A stretch of DNA of 15,993 nt from JAICTV01 sp035634055 (lineage in GTDB: Bacteria; Planctomycetota; Phycisphaerae; Tepidisphaerales; Tepidisphaeraceae): NCBI GenBank assembly GCA_035634055.1, contig DASQDR010000084.1, forward strand, positions 1-15,993, written 5' to 3'. The first letter of the stretch is position 1. Each line of letters opens with the position of its first letter. A program made the translations under genes and the position numbers. Under the pieces are notes generated by a model. The model was not told where the DNA came from. It was given only the letters and a program-made list of their open reading frames with translations, and did not search any database. Below are positions 1 through 7,400 of this stretch, one piece after another.

Positions 1-169
1 CGGCCGGCTCGACGGCGACGACTACTTCGTCCTCGACGCCCACGTCACCGCCCCCGGCGCCGGTGCATGGGGGTGGTGGAACGGCGACTTCAATCACAGC
101 GGCAAGATCAACGGCGACGACTACTTCGTGCTCGACTCGAACATCGGCCGCCAAGGCGTCGTCCTGTAG
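1..169 (+). CDS. C-terminal end of a surface protein with dockerin-like cassette (partial, 5' end outside window)
   Basis: The reading frame starting at base 2 is open from the window edge to a TAG at 167-169. It encodes about 55 residues that match the ends of the two large proteins downstream. Two EF-hand-like NGDDYF / DGDDYF segments (about residues 4-12 and 39-46) flank a WGWWNGDF motif, and the protein ends in RQGVVL directly before the stop. The same ending, RQGVVL, closes the PL11 protein at 4159. The Asp/Asn/Gly spacing resembles type I dockerin calcium loops, so calcium binding and an extracellular location are inferred. The body of the protein lies upstream, so its function cannot be read here. 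No membrane anchor or sorting tail follows the cassette. I am confident of the coding frame because all three copies agree; the name of the parent protein is unknown. Confidence 0.88.
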   Translation, partial: GRLDGDDYFVLDAHVTAPGAGAWGWWNGDFNHSGKINGDDYFVLDSNIGRQGVVL

Positions 170-517
170 GGGCGGAAGCCTCCCGCCGCCTGTGCGTTTT
201 AAGAAGGTAGGCAATCCGTCGCGTCCGCACGGGTGCGGACGGTGCTTTGGACGCGTGAGGTGAATCGCGGCACCGCCGCGCCGCCGCCGCCCGCGCCCGT
301 CGGCATTCATGTCCGTCATTCCTGGTCGATCGGCCGTCCCGCGCCGTCGCCGCGAATGCGTAATGCCCCGACGCGATCTCTTCACGGATTGCGTTTGCAC
401 GTCGCGTGATGATGGATCATCCTAGAAGCAACCATCCGTCATCCGACGGCCCTGCCGGGTCCGCGCGCACGGGATCGGCAACAGTGATGGGGGCGGTATG
501 GAAAAGGTTCTCTCACC
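170..517. other. Intergenic region before the PL11 lyase gene
   Basis: This stretch of about 350 bases holds no supportable gene. Short open frames in it have high-GC shadow composition. It contains a strong GC-rich inverted repeat at 222-241 (listed separately) and a smaller 5-bp stem at 436-449 (CCGTC / GACGG). A purine-rich GGAAAAGG at 500-507 sits 10 bases before the ATG at 518 and probably serves as ribosome binding site. No convincing -35/-10 pair was found; TTGCAC at 395-400 has only a 3-of-6 match to a -10 box 17 bases downstream. The promoter of the lyase gene is therefore not assigned. Confidence 0.6.
222..241 (+). terminator. GC-rich hairpin after the upstream surface-protein gene (possible terminator)
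   Basis: This is a perfect inverted repeat with 9-bp arms (CGTCCGCAC / GTGCGGACG) separated by GG. In RNA it would fold as an 8-bp stem with a CGGG loop. It lies about 50 bases after the stop at 169, where a terminator would be expected. The downstream flank (GTGCTTTGG) is not a real U-tract, so classical intrinsic termination is not assured. It could instead be a 3'-end stability hairpin. Confidence 0.45.
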
Positions 518-3500
518 ATGTCATCGCACCAGGTCCGCCTGTCCCGCTGGATTGCCTGCTTGGAACCGCTGGAAGGCCGGCGGCTGCTGAGCGCGGCGGC
601 GGCGGCGGGGGCGGAGCTTGAGACGGCGGCGGCAGCCGCGCCCGCGCGGCCGATGGAGCGGCTGGATCGCGGGGTCGTGGCCGTCCGGCAGAGTTCCACC
701 CACGTCTTCGTAAGCTGGCGGTTGCTCGGGCTCGACGAGGCGGGCATCGGCTTTAACCTCTACCGCTCGACCAACGGCGCGCCCGCGGTGAAGCTGAACG
801 CCACAGAGTTGCTGGCCGGCACCAATTACCTCGACGCGACGGCCGACCTGACCAAGTCCAACGCTTACTTCGTCCGCCCCGTCACCGGCCCCGCCGCCGC
901 GCGCATCGAAGGCGCCGCCAGCAGCGCCTGGCCGCTGCCGGCCAACGCGCCGGTGCGCCAGCACATCGCCATCCCTTACCAGCGCGAGGCGGACGACGGC
1001 ACGATCAAGTTCGGGCACGTTGCCACCGGTGACCTGGACGGCGACGGCGAGTACGACTTCGTCGTCAACCACTCCGACGGCGCGCCGCAGGACCCCGGCG
1101 GCAGCCACGCCGCCAGCACCGATACCGTCAAGATCGAGGGCTACCGTCGCGACGGCACGCGCCTGTGGCGCATCGACCTGGGTTGGAACGTCGAGATCGG
1201 CCGCGACTACGCGCCGATGCAGGTCTACGACCTGGATGGCGACGGCATCTCCGAGATCATCACCTACACCGCCGAGGGGACCACCGACGGCACGGGTGCG
1301 ACCATCGGCGACGTTAATGGCGACGGCGTCACCGATTACCGCGACCCCACCCGCACCGGCCGCGTGCTCAGCGGGCCGTGCTTCGTCTCGATCTTCTCCG
1401 GCAAGACCGGCAAGGAGCTGGCGCGGGCGGACTGGATCGCCATTGGCAACATCAGCGACTGGGGCGACACCAGCGGCAACCGCGCCAGCCGCAAGCTGCT
1501 CGGCGTCGCCTACCTCGACGGCCAGCGCCCCAGCGTGGTCGTCTGCCGCGGCGTTTACGCGCTGATGAAGGTGCAGACCTGGAACTACAACGGCCCCGGC
1601 GCGGGCGGCGCCGTCGGCAGCCTCTCGCCGGTCTGGAGCTGGTCCAACCAGGGCAACGCCGCGCTCCAGGGGCAGGGATTTCAGAACCTGAAGGTCGGCG
1701 ATGTCGACAACGACGGCAAGGACGAGATCCTCCACGGCAGCATCTGCCTCGACGACAACGGATCGGTCAAATACTCCATGGGGCTCGGTCACGGCGACCA
1801 GCTCAACTTCTCCGACATGGACCCGGACCGCCCGGGGATGGAAGTGTTCTCGATCTACGAGCGCGTGCGCACGCCCGGCATCGAGATGCACGACGCGGCG
1901 ACCGGGCAGATCCTCTGGAGCAAGGACGTCACCGCCGACACCGCGCGCGGCAACGCCTCGGACGTCGACCCGCGCACCCGCGGCTACGAGTCCTGGGCGG
2001 CCGCGGGCATCACCGGCTTGTTCGACACCAAGGGGAACCTCGTCAGCAGCGTCGATCCGTACAACGACTTCGACCTCTGGTGGGACGGCGACCTGCTGCG
2101 CGAGATGGCCACCGACCACTCCGACGGGCTCCACATCGACGAGTGGAACTACACCAACGGCACCATGCGCAACCTGCTGACCACGGGCGCGGGGTTCCTC
2201 GAAATGTGCGGCAGCGGCGACGTGATGGGCGATTGGCGCGAAGAGATCTTCGCGATCTACCCGGCCGCCAACGAGTTCCGCATCTACACCACCACCATCC
2301 CCACCGCGATCCGCACCTATACGCTGATGCACGACCCGACGTACCGCCTCAGCCAGCTCGTGCAGCCGCAGCGCAACATCACAAACCCGCAGCCGGGGTT
2401 CTACTTCGGCGACGGCATGGCCCCCGCGCCGACGCCCAACATCTTCTATGCCGGCGGCAACGCCGGGCGCTGGTACCAGGCGGAGCAGGCAGTTCTGGGC
2501 GGCGGCAACGTGCCGGAGGGGACCAACGGCGGGTTCAACGGCACCGGCTACGCCAACTTCTCCACCGCCGGCGGCTCGGCGCAGTTCAACGGCGTGGACG
2601 GCGGCAGCCCCACCGCCGCCTCGCGCGCCACCCGCACCATCCGCTTCCGCTACGCCCTGGGCGGGATCACCGCCCGCACCGGGAAGCTGATCGTCAACGG
2701 GCTGGAGGTGCCCATCACCTTCCCCCCCACCGGCGCCTTCACCACGTGGAACCTCTACGCCATCAACGTCCCCCTGGCGGCGGGGCCGAACAACACGATC
2801 CGGCTCGAATCGACCGGGCAGGACCTGGCGAACATCGACGAGCTCCAGGTGGACCTGACCGGCTCGAGCGGCGGGATCGCGGGGGCGGCTTTCCACGACT
2901 TTGACGACGACGGGATCTTCGACGCCGGCGAGCCGCCGCTGCCCGGCGCGGTTGCCTTCATCGACTACAACAACAACGGCCTGCCCGATACCGCCGAGGC
3001 GAGCATCGTCGCCGGGGCGGGAGGGGCGTTCGCCTTCGGGGCGATCCCCAACGACACCTACGCGCTGCGCGTGGTGCCGCCGAGCGGCTTCGTCGCCCGC
3101 CCGCGCGCGACCGTCACCGTCACGGCGGGTGCCACGACCGCCGGCGCACACCTCGCGCTGGAGCGCATCGCCTACTCCGCCACCAACGGCGACGACCACT
3201 ACCGCCTGCGCGCCAGGCTGGGCGGCGGGTTCGAAATCTTCATCGGCGGCGCGCGCGCCTACTCGCTCTTCGCCGGCATCCCGTCGCTCACCTTCGACCT
3301 GCTCGGCGGCGCGGACGTGCTGACGCTGGATTACGTCAACGGCAGCGCTTTCCCCGGTTCAACCCTGACCGCGAACGCCGGCGACGGCGCGGACGAACTG
3401 GAAGTGCTCGGCGCGCCCGCCGACGCCGACGTCGTCACCTTCTCCGCCACCGCCGCCAGCTTCGGGGCAGCGACGGTGCAGCACGCGGGCGTGAACGAGG

Positions 3501-4159
3501 TTTCTTTCAACGGGCGCGGCGGATGGGACGCGGTCGCGATCAATGACGGCGCGGCCGTCACGTTGAGCGGCGTGCAGCAATTGCAGTCGCTGGCGCTGGG
3601 CGCGGGCGCGATCGCCAAGTTCGCCGCCAGCGGCCAGACCCATGCCGTCGCGCGCGGCGTAACGGTTGGCACCGGCGCGACCCTGGACTTGGGGGACACC
3701 GACCTGCTGCTGGACTATTCCGGCCCCAGCCCGCGCGGCTCGTGGGACGGATCCGCCTACACCGGCGTCGCGGGCGCCATCGCCACCGGCCGAAACGGGG
3801 GCGCGTGGAACGGCGGCGGGATCGTCACCACCCGGCCCGCCGCCATCGCCGCGAGCCGCCTGACGACGCTCGGCATCGCCGAGGCGTCCGACGTGTTCGG
3901 CCTTGCCGGCGCCCGGACCGCCCTGTGGAACGGCGAGACGATCGACGCCACCACCCTTCTCCTGAAGTACACCTACGCCGGGGACGCGGACCTCAATGGC
4001 AAGTTGAACGGCGACGACTACTTCGCCATCGACCAGGCCATCGCCAGCACCAATGCGTGGGGCTGGTGGAACGGCGACTTCAACCACGACGGCCAGGTTG
4101 ATGGTGACGACTACTTCCTGATCGACTCGACCATCGCCCGGCAGGGCGTGGTGCTGTAA
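518..4159 (+). CDS. Secreted multidomain PL11-family rhamnogalacturonan lyase-like protein with dockerin-like C-terminus
   Basis: This 1213-residue protein probably binds or cleaves the rhamnogalacturonan I backbone of pectin outside the cell. Residues 15-26 carry the LEPR-XLL-type motif LEPLEGRRLLSA. Residues about 44-645 match family PL11 over its usual length: an N-terminal strand domain (MERLDRGVVAV, GFNLYRST), several propeller calcium loops (DGDGEYDF, DLDGDGISE, DVNGDGVTDY, DVDNDGKDE), GDWREE at 571-576 and RIYTTTIPT. Residues about 652-780 resemble a CBM35-like sugar-binding domain (RWYQAEQA, then NIDELQVDL). About 785-880 is an SdrD B-like domain (DFDDDGIFDAGE), and about 885-1010 is calcium-repeat-like. 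The cassette shared with the neighbours is at 1054-1213, with its dockerin-like pair at 1155-1213. The ATG at 518 is preceded by GGAAAAGG and puts the N-terminal motif close to the start. Two residues I recall as catalytic in YesW appear replaced (F560, N620), so activity is uncertain although the family call is firm. Confidence 0.9.
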   Translation: MSSHQVRLSRWIACLEPLEGRRLLSAAAAAGAELETAAAAAPARPMERLDRGVVAVRQSSTHVFVSWRLLGLDEAGIGFNLYRSTNGAPAVKLNATELLAGTNYLDATADLTKSNAYFVRPVTGPAAARIEGAASSAWPLPANAPVRQHIAIPYQREADDGTIKFGHVATGDLDGDGEYDFVVNHSDGAPQDPGGSHAASTDTVKIEGYRRDGTRLWRIDLGWNVEIGRDYAPMQVYDLDGDGISEIITYTAEGTTDGTGATIGDVNGDGVTDYRDPTRTGRVLSGPCFVSIFSGKTGKELARADWIAIGNISDWGDTSGNRASRKLLGVAYLDGQRPSVVVCRGVYALMKVQTWNYNGPGAGGAVGSLSPVWSWSNQGNAALQGQGFQNLKVGDVDNDGKDEILHGSICLDDNGSVKYSMGLGHGDQLNFSDMDPDRPGMEVFSIYERVRTPGIEMHDAATGQILWSKDVTADTARGNASDVDPRTRGYESWAAAGITGLFDTKGNLVSSVDPYNDFDLWWDGDLLREMATDHSDGLHIDEWNYTNGTMRNLLTTGAGFLEMCGSGDVMGDWREEIFAIYPAANEFRIYTTTIPTAIRTYTLMHDPTYRLSQLVQPQRNITNPQPGFYFGDGMAPAPTPNIFYAGGNAGRWYQAEQAVLGGGNVPEGTNGGFNGTGYANFSTAGGSAQFNGVDGGSPTAASRATRTIRFRYALGGITARTGKLIVNGLEVPITFPPTGAFTTWNLYAINVPLAAGPNNTIRLESTGQDLANIDELQVDLTGSSGGIAGAAFHDFDDDGIFDAGEPPLPGAVAFIDYNNNGLPDTAEASIVAGAGGAFAFGAIPNDTYALRVVPPSGFVARPRATVTVTAGATTAGAHLALERIAYSATNGDDHYRLRARLGGGFEIFIGGARAYSLFAGIPSLTFDLLGGADVLTLDYVNGSAFPGSTLTANAGDGADELEVLGAPADADVVTFSATAASFGAATVQHAGVNEVSFNGRGGWDAVAINDGAAVTLSGVQQLQSLALGAGAIAKFAASGQTHAVARGVTVGTGATLDLGDTDLLLDYSGPSPRGSWDGSAYTGVAGAIATGRNGGAWNGGGIVTTRPAAIAASRLTTLGIAEASDVFGLAGARTALWNGETIDATTLLLKYTYAGDADLNGKLNGDDYFAIDQAIASTNAWGWWNGDFNHDGQVDGDDYFLIDSTIARQGVVL

Positions 4160-4165
4160 GAGGCA

Positions 4166-4181
4166 CCGCTTCCGGAAGCGG
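4166..4181. terminator. Perfect 16-bp palindrome just after the PL11 lyase stop (possible terminator)
   Basis: CCGCTTCCGGAAGCGG is a perfect palindrome beginning 6 bases after the TAA. In RNA it gives a 6-bp stem with a CCGG loop. The position suggests 3'-end formation or transcript protection. No U-run follows (ACTCCCGCG), so intrinsic termination is only a possibility. It could equally be a DNA-binding site. Confidence 0.45.
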
Positions 4182-4190
4182 ACTCCCGCG

Positions 4191-4263
4191 TCATCCCGAA
4201 GCGACATCGCGTGCCACCTCAAGCGAGCCGCGTGTCATCCCGAACCGTGCTCGCGAGGATCCC
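4191..4263. repeat. Degenerate intergenic repeat with paired TCATCCCGAA elements
   Basis: TCATCCCGAA occurs at 4191-4200 and again at 4235-4244, with similar preceding bases (CGCG versus CGTG), and is followed by GCGAGGATCCC. The pattern resembles the 'GTCATCCCGAgcg...GAGGGATC' filler element often seen between genes in environmental bacterial genomes. That resemblance is from memory and not from a search. No coding or structural role is evident. Confidence 0.4.
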
Positions 4264-4381
4264 GGGGCGGGACGCAAACGCACGAAACCGAAATTCTTCG
4301 CGAATTCGCCCACGATGCCGTTTCCCAGGCCTGGGACGCGACAGCCGACCGCGCAAGGCTCTCAGCGCAAATCGATGCTTG

Positions 4382-4390
4382 TGCTATCAT
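4382..4390 (+). promoter_or_regulatory. Candidate extended -10 promoter for the giant surface protein
   Basis: TGCTATCAT at 4382-4390 matches the extended -10 form TGnTATAAT with one mismatch in the hexamer. No good -35 lies 16-18 bases upstream, as expected for an extended -10 promoter. It would place transcription start about 60-65 bases before the ATG at 4461. A single short match in a GC-rich gap is stronger than background but not conclusive. Confidence 0.35.
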
Positions 4391-4460
4391 CCCGGCCCCG
4401 GCTGCGCCCGCGCGGGGGATCACTTCGGCGGTTGGTGCGGCGTCATAGCGGCGGGAGCAT

Positions 4461-7400
4461 ATGTCGCGACAGGGGAAGGAATATCTCGATCACCTGGCAC
4501 GGCGTGCGGCGGCGGAAGTCGTCGATCCCCGGCGTGGCCGTCGGCGCCGACGCGCGACGGCCGCGGGCGTGGAGCAACTCGAGCGGCGCACGCTGCTGGC
4601 GGCGAGCCTTAGCAACGGCGTCCTCTCCATCGTCGGCACCGACGGCACCGATCTCGTCACCTACGGCATCGGCAGCAAGGCCGGGCGGATTTACATCGAC
4701 CTCAACGGCGCGCGCACCGACTACGCCCTGAGCAACGTCGCGCGCATCGACGTCTCCCTTGGCGGCGGCGGCGACCTGCTCCAGACCTACCCGTTCGGCA
4801 AGCCGGTATCCGCCAACCTGGGCGCCGGCGCAGATGACCGCATCGAGATTACTGGCACCGCCTCCAATGACAGCATCGGCGTCTCGGCCAACCGCGTGAC
4901 CGTCGGCTCACACGCCTACGACTACGACGCCGGGTGCGAAAACGTCTTCGTTTTCGGCGCCGGCGGCGACGCTGACACGATGGCGCTCTCCGCCGCCGCC
5001 GGCATCGGGACGGCCAACATCCACTTCCAGACCGGCAGCGGCTTCGACGTGCTCGACGCCACGTCGGATTGGGCCGGCGACATCCACTTCACCAGCGGCG
5101 ACGGCGGCGACCACCTCATCGCCCGGGCCAAGACCAACTTCGACTACGACAGCGGCGACGGGCTCGATTCCCTCACCACTTACACCACCGCGCACGCTGA
5201 TCACCTCACGGTCCACGACGACTACTACCTGGGGCTCTACGTCGAGTCGCAATTCATCCGCGACATCAACTTTACCGGGGTCCACGAATTGCGCATCGAG
5301 CCCGACCCGGCGGCGCCGGCAACCGGTAGCGGCCAGGTGCACACGATCAGCCTGTCGGTCCGGCGGTACTCGGGCGTGAACGTCACGGTCGTCGGCGGGG
5401 GCGACGCGGAGCACGTCTACGTCCGCAGCCACCCCGCCTTCGAGACCGGCACCTCACTTAATTTCGACGGCAACGGCGGGGACGACCGGCTGGAGCTGGC
5501 CGAGGACGCTTACCTGCTGGCCAACTTCAACGGCGGCGCCGGCTTTGACGGGCTGGCTTTCGCCGGCACCTCCGGCGACGACACCATTCGCGCGGATCTC
5601 GACAACGTCACCACCGGCTTGACCCCCAGCGACGGCAAGAGCAACGTCAACTACACCGGCGTCGAGCACGCGGTCGTAGCCGGCGAGGGCGGCAGCGATA
5701 CCTTCTACGTCAACGCCAGCGCCGCCACCGCCTTCAACGTGCTTGGCCCGCGCTTCGGCGGCAACGACCCGCTCGACGCACTGCACCTCGGCCACGGCGG
5801 CGGCAACTCCACCAGCATCAACTGGACCAACGGCTACTCCGCCGGCTACATGACCTTCTCCGACCGCCAGACGATCACCTGGAGCGGGATGGATTCCGTC
5901 TCGCGCCCGATCGTCCGTCCCTTCGCCGACGCCGGCGGGCCTTACGAGGTGATGGAGGGGAAGTCGATCGTGCTCGATGCTTCGGCTTCGAAGCCCTACG
6001 AGGGGTCGATCACCAAGTACGAGTGGGACTTCGATTACGACGGCACGAACTTCAACGTTGACGCAACGGGGGTGAAGCCGACGTTCTCCGCCGCTGGGAA
6101 GCGTTACCCGCTTACGCTGACGGTGGCCGTGCGCGTGACCGACGGCGCGGGCGCCAGCTACGCTTCGATCGACACCGCCACGCTGACGCTGAAGCCGACG
6201 GCCGCCCCGATCGCCGAGGCGAACGGGCCGTACGAGATGTACGTCAACGGCAGCATCACGCTCTCCTCCGCCAATTCGCGCGACCCCGACGGCTACATCG
6301 CGCGTTACGAGTGGGACCTGGACTACGACGGCGTCACGTTCAACGTCGACAGCACGCTGGCCAGCCCCACCACCGGCGCGGGCGGCCGGCCCGCGGGAGA
6401 CGTCCGCACGGTTGCGCTGCGCGTGATCGACGACATTGGCGCGGTCTCCAGCATCGACACCGCCACCGTCACCCTGAAGTCCAGCGCCCCGCCGACCGTG
6501 ACCACCACCGGCCCGTACACGTCGGTGGAGATGGGATCGATCGCGATGCGCGCCAACGCGACCGCCGGCGCGGGTGATTTCATCTTCCGGTACGAGTGGG
6601 ATTTCGACTACGACGGCGTCAACTTCACGGTCGATTCCGCGGCCGGCGCGCAGCCGACCTACGACCACTCGTGGGACGGCCCCAGCACGCGCAACGTCGC
6701 CGTGCGCGTCATCACGAACCAGGGCCAGACCGCAATCGCGGCGACCATCGTGCAGGTGACGAACGTCGCGCCAACGGTGACCTTCAGCGGCGGCGCTTCG
6801 GTCGACGAGGGATCGCCGCACACGATCACCCTCGGCGCGTCCGGCGACCCGGGACCGGACGCGATCAGCTCGTGGCGGATCGACTGGGGCGACGGCACCG
6901 TGGACGTTCTGCCCGGCAACCCGACGACCGCCACCCACACCTACGACGACGGCCCCGCCGGGCGGCTCATCTCGGCATCGGTGAGCGACGAGGACGGCAC
7001 CTACGCCGCCGTCGGCGCCGCCACGGTCGACCCCAGCTTCGGCTCCAACGGGCTGGGCTACATCGCGCCCAACCTCGGCTCGACCGACGTGGTGAAGAAG
7101 CTGCTGGTGACGGGCGACGGCAAGATCCTCGCCGTCGGCACCGGCACCACCTCGATCCAGCTCGCGCGGTTCCACCCCAACGGCAGCACTGACACGTCGT
7201 TCGGATCGGCGGGCAAGGCAGTCTTTAACACGCAGTATTCCACCAGCGTCTTCGACGCGCGGCTCCAGCCCGACGGCAAGATCCTCGTCGCCGGCGGCAC
7301 GGCCAATGGCACCGGGACCACCACGTTCACCGTCCTGCGCTACACCGCCAACGGCGCGCTCGACACAAGCTTCGCCAACGGCGGGGTCTACAAGCGCGAG

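Larger units (their letters stand above)
4160..4460. other. Intergenic region between the PL11 lyase and the giant surface protein
   Basis: About 300 bases without a supportable gene. In order it holds the palindrome at 4166-4181, two copies of a TCATCCCGAA element (4191-4244), a 12-bp palindrome CCCAGGCCTGGG at 4324-4335, and a probable extended -10 promoter at 4382-4390. A short inverted repeat AATTC / GAATT lies at 4292-4306. The gap and the promoter suggest the two large genes are transcribed separately. Confidence 0.6.

Noticed and set aside
222..241. Hairpin as part of a riboswitch in the leader of the PL11 gene
   Set aside because: It is nearly 280 bases before the start, much closer to the preceding stop, and no conserved riboswitch core was recognised around it.
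594..648. GCG-rich triplet run near the PL11 start as a phase-variable tract
   Set aside because: It encodes an Ala-rich linker, is interrupted, and changes by triplets would not shift the frame.
521..3199. Long minus-strand open frame (892 codons) opposite the PL11 gene
   Set aside because: Its protein is low-complexity Gly/Val/Arg/Ala-rich, as expected from the antisense of GC-rich coding DNA, while the plus strand carries clear domain signatures over the same bases.
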